From Microglena sp. YARC (taxonomy: Eukaryota; Chlorophyta; Chlorophyceae; Chlamydomonadales; Chlamydomonadaceae), in NCBI GenBank assembly GCA_022414725.1, contig CM039464.1:49350499-49414498 (forward strand): a stretch of DNA of 64,000 bases, read 5' to 3'. The position numbers and the translations under genes were made by a program. Positions 1 through 11,639 of this stretch are shown here, piece after piece. Within the stretch, counting starts at the first letter, position 1. Each line of letters starts with the position of its first letter. Under the pieces are notes generated by a model. The model had not been told where the DNA came from, did no database searches, and saw only the letters and a program-made list of their open reading frames with translations.

Positions 1-148
1 GAAAGTGATGCTGTTGGTGGTGGTGGTGGTGGTGGGTAGCCCACTCTTAGAGTCTTAGTGCGTTGAAGAACTGTTTCCATTTATTTTTGCGACGGGTTAC
101 AAATAGAGCTACTCTGCGCGACTCCAGAGCGACCTGCTACCTCCCTCA

Positions 149-176
149 CCCCCCCCCCCCCCCCCCCCCCCCCCCC
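149..176. repeat. Poly-C homopolymer, 28 nt
   Basis: An uninterrupted run of C. Similar runs of C or G longer than 20 nt recur at 8147, 45917, 50309 and 50515. The exact length is unreliable in any sequencing technology. Confidence 0.95.
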
Positions 177-199
177 GGGGCTCCGCGCTCCGCCCTGTC

Positions 200-587
200 C
201 CATGCTACGCCACAATCCTGAAATCAGGCTTGCTTCGCAACTTTTGCTACCCAACTGGACCTACAGAAAGCTGAAACAAAAATCGCTGCTGTTTCCTATG
301 GCGTTGATCAGCAGGGCAATGACAAGGGATCGGTTTTTCATATGTCGGCCAAAGAAGAGTATGATATTTTATTTGAGTGGTAACTTAAGCCTAGCCAGAC
401 TGCCGGCATCATATGAAATCATATGATGACATGATACCATATCACATGATATGCCGATCCCTAGTCATTGCCCTGCTGATCAACGCCACAGGAAACAACA
501 GTGAATTTTCTTTCAGCTTTCTGTAGGTCCAGTTGGGTAGCAAAAGTTGCGAAGCAAGCCTGATTTCAGGATTGTGGCGTTGCATGG
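200..587. mobile_element. Foldback (hairpin) element with arms of about 130 bp
   Basis: The left arm (200-333) and right arm (454-587) are near-perfect reverse complements around a loop of about 120 bp. Both outer ends read CCATGC-ACGCCACAATCC after orientation. No coding capacity and no clear target-site duplication were found. Long arms with few mismatches suggest a young MITE or foldback element. A decayed relative of one arm lies near 985-1045. Confidence 0.85.
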
Positions 588-1753
588 TATGGTATTGCCG
601 TTCCCTAGCAATGACTGGGTCTGTTGGCTGAAATGTTAAGCTGGCTACAGTGGCTGAGTCCCAGAGACCTAGTGGTAGTTACCCCCTCTGGACTGATTAC
701 TCGATCAATATTACGCTTTATGACGATGCGTGAGGTTGAGGGGGCCAGCCCGTTCGCTTGCGCTGGGGCCAACCACCAACCCTCTGGACTGTATATACAT
801 GTTGCAGTCCATGGGTAGCCAATACGCTACAGGGACTTGCCAAACCTTGAATAATCAAGATCACCACCAAATTAGCACGAGGGGCTATAATGGCAAGCAC
901 CTAACTGTATGACGATTTTTATTGCGACGCGCTGCAAATTGAGTGCGACCCCAGTGTGACACGTACTCAGGTGTGGAAGTTTCGCCGGTAATCAGGCTTG
1001 AGTCGCATATTTTGCTACATAACTGGACCTGCAGAAATCTGAAGGAGGGAACTGATTGGCTGGCCCTCAAACAATCGCGATACTACGTTGGAGGATATCC
1101 TTGAAATAGGTTACATGGCTCCAGCTTTTAAGGCTGCTCTCCGTCTTCGGCAATAACATATGTATGTATGTACCGGTATGTATGCTTCAGTCCAGGGGTA
1201 GAACTTGAACTTGGTTACATAGCTTCAGCCAGCAATTTGGCTGCTCGCCGTATTCGGCGGTAAAACAACTATAACCAGGAAAATGTAAACGCGAAAAAAC
1301 CACTTCTCCATTTGTTTCATGTTTTATTTTCTTCTTCTGAGCTGTTGTGATCAATGAAACAACAGTACAAAAAACAAATCATACCTATCTACAAAGACTA
1401 GATCCAATCTCATCATACATTCATGAATGAATGGAGGAAGCTTCGCTCGACCTTAGCCTTCTGGATTGCACATCAGGTAATATAGAGGAATCATTTGACT
1501 CTCAGATTGGGAAATCAGGTTCTGCTATTTTCTTCTCGAATATAGTAAGGCTTCGTCAGTACATTCAAAGACCACATGGTGTTCATCTTGAACGGTTCTA
1601 GAATCACGTAGGTGACACACTCGATCCTTCCAAGGAACTAATGCCCCCCTTCTCTTGCGCGCGTTAGTTCACCGCACCTTAGCCCACCGCACCTTAGCCT
1701 GGCATCCGTACTGCCTGTACTACTGTCTGGCTTGGAGCTGACGCTGTCCCTAG
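588..1753. repeat. Non-coding stretch with pieces of dispersed repeats
   Basis: No gene seen. About 690-778 is a copy of a short dispersed repeat (core GGGGCCAACCACCAA) also found near 16.2, 29.7, 41.9 and 52.2 kb. About 985-1045 resembles an arm of the upstream hairpin. Around 1110-1160 and 1205-1265 are two copies of another dispersed motif (core CAATTTGGCTGCTCGCCG), also present near 8.8, 45.2, 45.7, 45.8 and, inverted, 4.1 and 47.3 kb. Confidence 0.6.
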
Positions 1754-2446
1754 GCCGATAAAAGTGTCGAGATCGCACCGCAGCATAACAGATTATCTTC
1801 CGAGGACTTTCACATCACCCTCGAGCTTGACGACGCTGACCTTGGGTGTAAGCTCGTCTATCTTCAACCAACAACCCACTGCACACTAGTAGATCCCTCT
1901 TCATACGCAGATTCCCTGGCCCACCCAGCTGCCCATGTTAAATTCTACTTCCATGCCTCAAGTGGATCGGTCGTGGGACAGATGCTGGACTTGAAGCACT
2001 GTCCTGTCAGAATCCAAGGTCCTCTCAATATCCAAATCGACCTCATCAAAGGCTTCATTGATCTCATTGGCAAAGAACGGCACCTCTGGACCGCATGCCA
2101 TGGGGCAACTCTCAACCACTACAACTCTGCACAAGTTGAAGGTCGTACCATCCCATCTACTGACATCATCATGAGAGTTGAAGGACTCTCAGACTCAGCG
2201 CTGCCCAAATACCAAGTTGAGCTACCACTCAAACAGATTTTCCTGGATAGACCAAATTCAGAGCACCTCCCCTCCTGCCAGACTTATACCATCTTGATCA
2301 AGTCCAAACGCAACCATCTTCAACCAGCTATGGAGCAACCCCTACCACACCTACCTCATGCTGAGGAGCAACACCAAGCTTCAAGCAACCGCTCCGTCAA
2401 GCGTTCGAGGTCCAATGATGATGGACTCAAGGATATGGTACCTTAG
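1754..2446 (+). CDS. Orphan reading frame or last exon, about 230 aa, unknown function
   Basis: An open frame of 231 codons runs from just after CCCTAG at 1748-1753 to a TAG at 2444-2446. It has no early ATG, so it is either a terminal exon using that AG as acceptor (the preceding sequence is only moderately pyrimidine-rich) or the remnant of a transposon protein. The translation has balanced composition without low complexity. It holds a segment with KFYFHASSGSV, a middle part with LIKGFIDLIGKERHLW, and a basic C-terminus (SVKRSRS) that could be a nuclear localisation signal. I recognise no family. It is followed by a strongly pyrimidine-rich stretch (2450-2730) that could be a 3' untranslated region. 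Upstream exons were not identified. Confidence 0.4.
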   Translation, partial: ADKSVEIAPQHNRLSSEDFHITLELDDADLGCKLVYLQPTTHCTLVDPSSYADSLAHPAAHVKFYFHASSGSVVGQMLDLKHCPVRIQGPLNIQIDLIKGFIDLIGKERHLWTACHGATLNHYNSAQVEGRTIPSTDIIMRVEGLSDSALPKYQVELPLKQIFLDRPNSEHLPSCQTYTILIKSKRNHLQPAMEQPLPHLPHAEEQHQASSNRSVKRSRSNDDGLKDMVP

Positions 2447-5400
2447 TTATCACGATACCTTCCTCCCTCCCTCCATCCTGCCCTTTGTTCCCTGCTTAGT
2501 CCTTCCCTCTTATCCCGTCCTAGCTGAACCAGTCTGTTGTCCCCGTCCACTCTCTCCCTCGGTCTTCTTTCCAGTCTCATAGTCAGTTATTTTGCCTTAG
2601 TTTTAGCTCTTTTTCTTTCACGTACCAGTTAGTTTGGTTTTCTCCTTTTTTCACCGTTCCCTTTGATTCTTCAGTTGTTCATTTCTTTTGTCAGTTGACC
2701 TTCCTTCCTACGTTGCAGTTTTAGTACCCAGCACACTATGATTCCATTGCTAGTTCCAATAGCAATGGCACCGTTCTGTCAAGTACTGCTTTCTTAGGTT
2801 CTAAGGTACCTACTTGGATTTCGACCACTCTGCTCAGTCGGTCAGCCCGCCGATTATCCTCTAGATACCTAGTAGTTCCTAGCAGACCTCGGCCCACCTA
2901 CCCGGTCAAGGGGTAGTTGAACCGTCATACTGCTATGTTCTACCCCTGCTCCCCTCAAGGTACCCGGTAATCCCCGACCCCACTGCTCCATCGGGCAGCT
3001 CGCCGATGTATTGCCATGTACCTTCTGTTTATTTTCATTGTTGCTTCCTTCCTCCTCTCTTTGTAACAATTCTACGATTATCTTCCTCTTTTTACGACAA
3101 TACGTCCTCATTCCTTCTTCCCACAATGCGTCCTCATTCCATGCTTCTAGACAATTATGATAAGGTGCTTCCGACGTTATGATGGACAATTCGTATGAAT
3201 GGACCGGTGCGGAGCTTCCTGGTTGATGGCGCGCGTCCAAAGAAGACTCCTTTCCGCATGAACTTAAGCGAACTGAAAACGGGTGCAAGGCGCAAGCGAG
3301 GTGAGCAATCCTTGTTCATACAGCTAGCTAGTTAGCTCACACCTGAAAGAAGCAAACCACCACCGGTATGAAGCTTCCTAGATGGTGGTGCGTACCCATG
3401 GAAGACTCCTTTCCGTCGCATGAACCTTAACGAACTTGCTTGAAAGCAAGTGCTTAAAAGCATGTTGTAAGCCAAAGTTAGACTACTTGCTACTTCTTGT
3501 CCCTGCTTCTTGTATACTCAGCCATTTCCCAACCGGTATCAACAGTTTCACATCCATTGTACAGGCCACGATATCATGCATGGAGGGAAAGCTGCACTTC
3601 TTTGACCTTATTGGTAAGTTCCTGCTATGGTCTCAAATGTGTGTCTATCTTTCTTTGTACCCTTTAATTTACAAGGGAGCCTTCCAAAACCAGGACTTGC
3701 AAAAGCCTTGTTAAGTGCAGCCGTATCTGTTATATCATACCGTTAGGGATTTTTAGCAGAGCCCCCCCACCAGATTCAACCCGTTGCCCGTTTGACTGAC
3801 CAACCGACCGAAACATTGAAGCCTGACACGTCAGCCAACTGCCTCATAACTAACTGGCTTCGGTCAACTCCATTCCTGTTGCCACCTGTTGTTTCGTTGC
3901 CAACACACTCCGCCAATTTTCTGCGTCACTTGCGACGCTGCATAGGACTTGTCTTTGAGGACTAAGCCTTTAGGACTAGGACTTTAGGACTGCTACACCC
4001 AGAAATTTTGGCAGTATGTACTACGCCCTCACCTGTCTTCTTTTCTTTCCTCGAAATAATTATACAATTGGTTGTTAGCTTCAACTTGCCCTACCTTGCG
4101 TTAGGTTTGGCTGAACAGCTAGTCATTTTCCAGGTTGTCGAAGACGGCGAGCAGCCAAACTGCTGGTCAGAGCTAAACTCAAGTTCAAACTGAATAGACA
4201 GACAGGGGAGCTGTCTAGAAGAGAAAAACTCTGATAGCCGTATATAAACCACCTCAAAGGATCCATTTTGAACCTCTTTTCCCCTGAATGCACAATTTAT
4301 TTCTGAAGAACTTGCTTTATTGCTATGCAGGTGGAATACATGAGGCAGTGCGTGTGTCTGCATGTTGTGGCTTGACAAAAGTTCTAGGAGGACATCTACA
4401 ATTGAAGGATCACTGTCAAGTTGGATGGCTGGTTTATAATGAAAGATGAGACACATGTCAGCATTCCCTGGTTTTAGGATGGCTAGGGCGTGGTCCGCAG
4501 TTTACGATGACCATGGATGCAGTCCCAGGTCTTGAAAATAGCAAGACCAGCACGTGTTTAAGATCAGCGATTCTAAAGGACCGCCTGAAGGATTCTCTAC
4601 TGCATTTATTTTGATGGGACACCTTTCCTTTCTGATTAGGTTTAGATCACAAATTGCTTTTTTGGATCTCCGAATTTTGTCGGGTTCGTTTAGGTGGATT
4701 CCTAATTTTCTGACATTTTCGAGGATGATTTCCCAACATCTGAAAAAATTGAGGAATCTGACCATCATCATGATGATGTCCTACACATATTAGTTGTTTG
4801 ATAGAAATTTCTTTAAAACTTGGACTTCCAATATGTCTTGCTTGCAGTGTCCTGAAAAAATTCATTGCGATTTCTGGATTTTTTCAGGATGATGCTTTTG
4901 AGACCTGGTAATCCCTGATTACTCGATTTTATTTGTTTTTCAGCTTTCTAAAAATTTACTGCGCTTTCTGGAATTTTTCAGGACAATGCGTTTGATATTT
5001 GAGAGATCTCTGATTTCAGCGTGATGATTTCTGGAATTTTCCAGGATGATGCTTTTGACATCTAAAAAATCCCTGATTTTTCGACTTAATTAGCTTTTCA
5101 GCGTTCTGAATTTTTTTGTGCGCTTTCTCTGGCTTTCTAGACATTTTCTGGATGTTGCTTTTGATATGTGGGAAACCCCTGATTTTCCGATGTCATTTCT
5201 GATTTGACCCGGATTCATAAGAAATCCGGGTCCAGTTGGTAGGTGCCGTTTTTCAGGCGTAGACTGTAACACGACTATGAGAGAGAGACTAATGCCTTCA
5301 CATATTGGACCAATTATACGTCTCCATCTATCAGTTTACACCTTGTGAGGTAGGTCTCGGAAGAGACAATTAGGCATCTCAGGTTTCCCACTCTCATCCC

Positions 5401-5567
5401 ATGAGGAGTCGGGTACGCGGCATTCTTCCTTCCTTGTGATCCCGATATTTCATCTCTGGGGCGCGTATCTGATGACTTGGTCCTATAGTCCAGGGGGAGG
5501 CCGAATAGTCGCCATATAATCAATGATTTTTTTCGTTTGAGTCTTATTGTTCGGCAGGCTAGGGGCA
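2447..5567. other. Non-coding region with repeats
   Basis: Pyrimidine-rich to about 2730, then no recognisable gene. About 3757-3965 is one of four copies of a dispersed repeat of about 220 bp (others near 11640, and inverted near 44060 and 50824). About 4130-4190 is an inverted copy of the GGCTGCTCGCCG repeat. About 4660-5235 is a decayed tandem repeat of roughly 60-110 bp built around TTTTTCAGGATGATGCTTTTG. The remainder shows nothing I can name. Confidence 0.5.
3757..3965 (+). repeat. Dispersed repeat (GCGTCGCTTGCGACGC family), copy 1
   Basis: Shares long blocks with copies near 11640-11860 (+), 44060-44290 (-) and 50824-51006 (-), including TGAAGCCTGACACGTCAGCC and a short inverted repeat around GCGTC-CTTGCGACGC. 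Non-coding; probably a decayed non-autonomous transposon. Confidence 0.7.
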
Positions 5568-5764
5568 TAGATTTTATTTTCATCTACAAGCAGCAGCTTC
5601 TAGCAGCTCCTTGATCAAGCCACTAGACTAAGCTCAAAGATTCCAAGATTGCTGGAAAGCTGATTATGCCAGCTTCGAGATGCACCGCGTTGCTTTAGGT
5701 TAGGCTGAATAGCCAGTCAGGGGAGCTGCCTAGAAGCTGCTGCTTGTAGATGAAAGAAAAACTG
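5568..5764. mobile_element. hAT-like MITE, family A, about 197 bp
   Basis: Terminal inverted repeats begin CAG/TAG followed by a T-rich stretch and share CATCTACAAGCAGCAGCTTC. The inner part of the arm, GCAGCTTCTAGGCAGCTCC, recurs in elements near 10.4, 33.1, 44.9, 48.6-49.1, 49.5 and 56.3 kb. No clear target-site duplication at this copy. The family is called hAT-like from its CAGNG ends and the 8-bp duplication seen at 33144. Confidence 0.7.
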
Positions 5765-5829
5765 GTTGGGGGCTCCTATATAATTAGACAATACCCATGG
5801 GCTAAGTCTGGCTGTCAAGGTGGCCATTA

Positions 5830-7030
5830 TTTTAATTACCCACTCCATGTACTACACCCACTCCATGCACTCCATGCACCCACTCCATGAACTACACCCA
5901 CGCCATAAATCACACCCACTCCATGCACCCACCACATTTCACCCTCCAGTGAATGCTGCAAACCCTTGACACCCCCTCCATAGTGAGCACCCACTCAGCG
6001 TACCAATCTATGCAACACACACACTCCATGTGCAACTCCACATATCACTCCATACTATGTACCATACACACTCCATGTACCACTCCATGCAACACACACA
6101 CTCCGCGCAACACTCTGTTTGCCACACACTCTTACATGCCCCACTCCATGTACTTCTCCATACCACGTACTATTCCATGTATCACAAACAGTACACAAAC
6201 CCACTCAATGTGCTACATACAATCCATATATCACACCCACTCCATGCACCCACCACACTCCATATATCACACCCACTCCATGCACCCACCACACTCCATA
6301 TATCACACCCACTCCATGCACCCACCACACTCCATATATCACACCCACTCCATGCACCCACCACACTCCATCATCACACCAACTCCATGCACCCACCACA
6401 CTCCATATATCACACCCACTCCATGCACCCACCACACTCCATAAATCACACCCACTCCATGCACCCACCACACTCCATATATCACACCCACTCCATGCAC
6501 CCACCACACTCCATATATCACACCAACTCCATGCACCCACCACACTCCATATATCACACCCACTCCATGCACCCACCACACTCCATATATCGCACCAACT
6601 CCATGCACCCACCACACTCCATATATCACACCCACTCCATGCACCCACCACACTCCATAAATCACACCCACTCCATGCACCCACCACACTCCATATATCA
6701 CACCCACTCCATGCACCCACCACACTCCATATATCACACCAACTCCATGCACCCACCACACTCCATATATCACACCCACTCCATGCACCCACCACACTCC
6801 ATATATCACACCAACTCCATGCACCCACCACACTCCATATATCACACCCACTCCATGCGCCCACCACATGCCATGTATCACAAACAGTACACAAACCCAC
6901 TCAATGTGCTACATACACTCCATATATCACACCCACTCCATGCACCCACCACATGCCATCGTACAATGTATGCTACAAACACATGACAGCCTTCCATGTA
7001 CAGCATCCACTCTGCGCACCACTCCATGTG
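5830..7030. repeat. 36-bp minisatellite with degenerate flanks
   Basis: The core (about 6223-6860) is some 17 copies of a 36-bp unit containing CCATATATCACACCCACTCC and CATGCACCCACCACACT. Flanks carry looser CCACTCCATG motifs. Because 36 is a multiple of 3 the array is open in several frames on both strands; the long frames are not genes. Confidence 0.9.
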
Positions 7031-7189
7031 TTGCAACAGTCTAAAGACTGGGGAGAATGAGTAGAGGCTACTTCATATTACAATTGACTCTTTCAGTACT
7101 GAGCCCACAAGGGGGCTGACTTCGAAGGGTAGCTACTTGGGCAGTACAGGGGTCCTGCCCCTTAGCAGTACACACACACATAGTCGTGC

Positions 7190-7790
7190 TCCAACACCAT
7201 GAAACACACACACACACACACACACACTCAATGTACAACTCCATACCATGTATCATTCCATGTATCACACACCCACACCATGCACCCACTTAATGTACTG
7301 CACACACTTCATGTTACGCACCCACGTACCACTCCATACAATAAACCACTCCAAGCAAGGCGCCACTCCATGTACCACTCCATTTATCTCACACACACGA
7401 TGCACCCACCAAATGGTATCTTGGAGTGCATGCTTATAAACCTTGACACCCACTCCATGTAGCCACCCCATTCAATCCCACTTTATGCATGCATCCCTCC
7501 ACTTAAAGGCTACATGCACGCAGATAGTGATATCCAGAGTCCAACACGTATCGCAAGCTCAAACACAATATTAACAAATCTATGTAGCCACCCCCATTCA
7601 ATCCCACTCCACGCATGCATCCCCTCTCTCTCACTACATGCACACCAAGACTGGCACTCAGTCCAACACGTATCTCAAGCACACACACGATGGTATCAAC
7701 CCCATGCAACCAACCCTTCACATCCACTTCATGACGCTAGTGATATGCCTTCCCAAAAGTCACAACCAACTCTGATGGTGGATATTTGTT
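7190..7790. repeat. CA microsatellite and related CCACTCCATG repeats
   Basis: A (CA)n run at about 7204-7228 leads into degenerate copies of the upstream minisatellite. Two longer related blocks (about 7455-7560 and 7575-7690) share TCAATCCCAC and CCAACACGTATC motifs. No coding signal. Confidence 0.7.
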
Positions 7791-8144
7791 TAGACACTCA
7801 GATCTGAAGTGAACACCCTTAGTCTGAACATCAGGTACTTAAGAACTCACCTGCACCCTGGGATCATTATCCCTCTCGTCTAAAATCCGGCACAGATTGA
7901 TACTCAGGAACCCCCATCCGATGCCAGCACATATCACGAGAGCAGAGAATCACAGGAGGAAGCCGAACAGATCTAGAGACATCCCATAAACGTTAACGTG
8001 ATGACTATGTTGGTGGCGCACGCTCGAAGCGATGTTGCCTCCTGCATACTACGAAGTAGCCCAGATCTGGGACAGATGGCTAGGCTTTGATGCATCAATC
8101 GTTTCTTGGGGTATCGCGTCAATTTTGGAAGAGTAGTGAGGGTG

Positions 8145-8178
<34 letters not shown>

Positions 8179-9258
8179 ACAAGATCTAGCGCAAATTGCA
8201 CAGTGGAAGGTGGGTTGCTGAGTTACGAGAAAAGAGGTGGGGGAAGATGGCACCGGCAGGGTTGGGGTGGGTTCGAGAGTTTATGGCGCAGTCAGATGCT
8301 ACCTTGGCTGAAAAGGTTGACCGACTCCAGGCTGGAATGGTCACACTACAGTAGTGGCTTTGGTCCTGGGCCAGAAGGCCTGTTGCACATTGAACCAAAG
8401 CTGCGTTCTGTGAGTTCACGCACCTTCTGATCGCAGCGAGAGGCCGTGGAAGCGTGTATCGAGAAAGTTCGCAGTTGTTCGTTGAGTTTCAGAGTTGACT
8501 GAAGTACGCCACCGCCGTACGGCAAACCGGCGACCGCGTCGGCGACGGCTCGCTAAACTCCCGTTTCAAATCAGTAGCTATCGTTTATCTAACTCTGGTA
8601 TTCCAGCTTCCCTTACCCGCTTCCTCTGTCCTTGCTGCTCGTCCAGGTCCCAGTGATCGTAAGCACATCATATCCTCGGATCGCCTCAAGTCTCAAAAGG
8701 TGGGCTGTTTTCTGTAGATCCTTCGCGTATCGCTCCTGAAGTCACACCACGCCGCTGTGCGCTATTTTCTCTTCTATCTAAATATGAGAAAGGGATGATT
8801 TGATCTTGAACTGAACTTGAACTTGAACTAGGTGACGTGGTTCCAACCTCCAGGCTGCTCGCCGTCTCTGGGCTAACGCCCTGCCATGCACACGCGAATA
8901 GCTCATGGGCTGGTGGTTAGACGGGGATTCAACCAACCAACTGCTGTGTTGTTCATGATGCATGTTGCTGAAATTATCTTGTGGGAGGTGCTGAGTGTGT
9001 GTGAAGAGAGAGGGCAGGTGGGAGATGCAGGGTGTGTTGTTCCTAGATGGCAGTTTGCAACACCAGTGCTTGGGGGGTTCAGAGGGCTCTTAAGCATCTA
9101 GACAGTGCCGTTAGGAAGCTACTACCAAGGCAGGTCTACTCTGGCGGTCCCAGGTTTCCTATTCTCTCAACGAAACACAGTGCAACGTAGTGCAAGCAAC
9201 CTGTAGCGTTGCATGGTTTTAGGATTGCTCTCATCCTCGCTACCATCAAATAACCAGC
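7791..9258. other. Intergenic region before SUMO
   Basis: No gene seen. It includes a 31-nt poly-G tract (8147-8177) and a copy of the GGCTGCTCGCCG dispersed motif at about 8820-8870. It may contain the SUMO promoter, but no specific element could be assigned. Confidence 0.5.
8147..8177. repeat. Poly-G homopolymer, 31 nt
   Basis: An uninterrupted run of G. Confidence 0.95.
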
Positions 9259-9274
9259 ATGTCGCACACAGAGG

Positions 9275-9450
9275 ACCCCCCCCCACCCACCCTCACACCC
9301 CACCCCCCCACACACCACACCACCACACCACACACACCACCACCACCACCACCACACACCACCACCACCACCACAACACACACAGCACCACCACTACCAC
9401 CACCATTTGCTACTCCCCCGCCCCCTTTCGCAACCTCTACACCCCACCCC
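9275..9450. repeat. CAC/ACC-rich simple repeat upstream of SUMO
   Basis: Mostly CAC and CCA triplets with C runs. An in-frame ATG at 9259 would add an 85-residue Pro/Thr/His-rich N-terminus to SUMO by reading through this repeat. It shares CCAGCATGTCG with the true start context, suggesting a copied start region rather than a real extension. Confidence 0.75.
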
Positions 9451-9513
9451 CATTCCCACCCACCTCATCTGCTAACCCCCTCTTTTCAAACTCCACATCC
9501 TCTAGAATCCAGC

Positions 9514-9828
9514 ATGTCGGATCAGGCTTCAGAGCAAGCGCCAGAGCAGGAGCAGGAGCAGGAGCAGAAGACCAAGCAGGAGGTGATCAACATCGTTGTC
9601 AAGGACCAGTCCGGTACTGAGGTCACATTCAAGGTTAAGCCGTCCACCAAGTTTGGCAAGATTATGGATGCCTATTGCACCAAGAAGGCTCTCGACCCTA
9701 ACACTGTCAAGTTTCTTTTTGATGGAACGAAAATCCAAAGAGATAAGACACCATTAGAACTGGAGATTGAGGATGGGGACAATGTGGATGCTGTGATGGA
9801 GCAGCTAGGAGGAGCAGCCCGCCACTAA
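9514..9828 (+). CDS. SUMO: SUMO, small ubiquitin-like modifier precursor (104 aa)
   Basis: Small ubiquitin-like protein that is conjugated to lysines of target proteins, mainly in the nucleus, through E1 (SAE1/SAE2), E2 (UBC9) and E3 enzymes. The start MSDQASEQ at 9514 gives an acidic, flexible N-tail rich in Glu/Gln (residues 1-22), as in other SUMOs. The beta-grasp fold follows (about 24-99): INIVVKDQSGTEVTFKVK, then FLFDGTKI and ELEIEDGDNVDAVMEQLGG. The diglycine QLGG is followed by a four-residue tail (AARH) that a ULP/SENP protease would remove to expose the conjugation-competent glycine. The coding sequence is uninterrupted by introns. The alternative ATG at 9259 would add only low-complexity sequence and was not chosen. 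Length and motifs match plant and algal SUMO closely. Confidence 0.95.
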   Translation: MSDQASEQAPEQEQEQEQKTKQEVINIVVKDQSGTEVTFKVKPSTKFGKIMDAYCTKKALDPNTVKFLFDGTKIQRDKTPLELEIEDGDNVDAVMEQLGGAARH

Positions 9829-9959
9829 AAAATGAAAATTCATACGCCTTGCCACTGGGCGTGAAGTTGAGGGAACCTTCCCATTTGCTTGCACTGGGGA
9901 ATGGTTACTATGGTGGGTTTTGGTTTCCTTAACCGGTACTTCACCTGAGCTTGAACTAA

Positions 9960-10282
9960 CGAGAGACAGCACGCAGGGAAGATCTCAACCTGTTCCAAGG
10001 CAGCAGGTCTGAAACCCACCACTGATTTTATTGCTATGTTTTGTCTACATGTAGCATCTGCTGGGCATGTAGACAAAGATGTGGAGGTTAAGAATGGCAG
10101 CAATGTGGATGCGGTGGTGGATGAGATAGGAGGAGCAGCCCACCACTGATTTCGCTGCTGTGTTTTGTCTGGTTGTCTACATGCAGTAGCTGCTGGGCAT
10201 GTAGACACAGATGTGGAACTTGAGGTGACTTAGTGGATGTGATGGTGGAGTAGGGAGGAGAAGCAGCCCACCGCTGATTTAT
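9960..10282 (+). pseudogene. Tandem decayed copies of the SUMO C-terminal coding end
   Basis: Two further copies of the last codons of SUMO lie downstream of its stop, at about 10078-10149 and 10209-10277. The first preserves AATGTGGATGC, GGAGGAGCAGCCC and a stop (TGA in place of TAA). The second is shorter and broken. A trace of the end also lies at about 10005-10024. The copies are separated by a repeated spacer containing TGTTTTGTCTACATG and GCTGGGCATGTAGACA. The upstream ubiquitin fold is not copied, so they cannot encode SUMO by themselves. Confidence 0.85.
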
Positions 10283-11124
10283 AGATTATACTGCCGCAGA
10301 CGGTGAGGAGCCAAGTTGCGGGCTAGAGTCATTTAACCAAGTTAAAGTTCAAGCTGATTTCACTGGTCCTGATTTTGGCTGCAGGCAGCAGCTTCTGGGC
10401 AGCTCCCTGAGCCATCTGTTGGGCCAAAGCCAAGGTCAGGAAGTGCGCAGGAAAGCTGGCAATGTCACATTTCAGACGCACTAGGTAGCTTTGTGTTAGG
10501 CCCTTCATGCTGGCTGGATCTAACATAAGTTCAGCAAATAAACACCAGTGTGGTCTTATGATCTGTTGAGTTTAGGGCTAGCATAGGGAGACCCACCCTC
10601 TGAGGCAAAAAATCTCCTTGAAAGGAAAATAGGTATCCAGATCATGTTAACAACTTCCAAACCCTCATGAGGCGAGGCGAAGTTTTTAACATCGCCGCAT
10701 GTGTGTGTATATTACAGTCTAGGGGTAGCCACATTGGCTAAAGGGACTTGCCCAACCTCATGTTTGAAAGTTGAAGGCTCGAAGTCACTGTAGCTTTTGT
10801 TGAGGACTCAATCTCCTCAAATTTGAGAAGATGTACCTTGACCGAAAGCCAGAATCCGGTAGTCAGCCCCTCCACTATTGAGGGTTCTGAAATTGTTAAC
10901 AACTTTGCCTCACGCTTGAAAGTTGAAGGCTTGAAGCCACTCTAGCGTGAGAAGATGTACCTTGACCGATAGCCAGAATCCGGTAGTCAGCCCCTCCACT
11001 ATTGAGGGTTCGGAAATTGTTAACAACTTTGCCTCATTCTTAAAAGTTGAAGGCTTGAAGCCACTCTAGAGTGAGAAGAGGACTTTGTCTCCTCAAATTT
11101 GACTCGATGGTGTATCTTGAAGTT

Positions 11125-11290
11125 AATTGACCTGAAGAGCACAAACTCAGGGCCCCCGTCGTTTATGATTTGTTGGGGGTTACGTACACAAGTGCTTGTT
11201 CTGTATACAGCCCTTTCCAGTATCGAGGTTGGGCCAGTCTATTTACCGTATCCTATTTGGCTACGTCTTTACCTAGAGTATACGGCTTGA
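11125..11290 (+). repeat. SINE-like dispersed repeat, family B
   Basis: Begins AGCACAAACTCAGGGCCCCC, continues through GATTTGTTGGGG, and ends near a block related to GCCTATTTGGCCTACCCC. Full or partial copies occur near 10710, 28485, 29835, 30420, 32140, 34050 (inverted), 34840, 35240, 44870, 52910, 57210 (inverted), 58000 and 58390. Non-coding. Confidence 0.75.
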
Positions 11291-11639
11291 CTGTAAAAAC
11301 TCACAGATGGGATATATTGAACGACAGTTCGAATCCCCCCCCCAGCATGTGGTACAGATGATCTCAAAACAGGTAGAGTTGATTATGTCGTTACATGTTT
11401 TTCAGCCACATTGGGCTGCTCTGTCTTCCACCTCCCCCGGTGCGAAACTAACGGAAAACAGGGGGGATACTAAGCGTATCATCGACACAATTCTTGAGAA
11501 TAGCGCACGGAGACCCACCCTTTGTGGCGAAAAGCCTTCTTGTAAAAAAAATAGCAGGTAGGGTGGGGCTTCGGGCTTGTCCTTGCCTCCTCGGATTGGA
11601 TCGGAGGGCCACATGTTTTTGGCGGAGCTCGCCCGAGCT

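Noticed and set aside
6223..6860. Regular 36-bp repeats suggesting a CRISPR array
   Set aside because: Units are directly adjacent with no unique spacers, and the sequence is eukaryotic.
6030..7060. Long open frames on both strands (over 300 codons) in the 36-bp array
   Set aside because: The unit length is a multiple of three and lacks stops, so any frame stays open. Translations are pure repeats with no start context or splice support.
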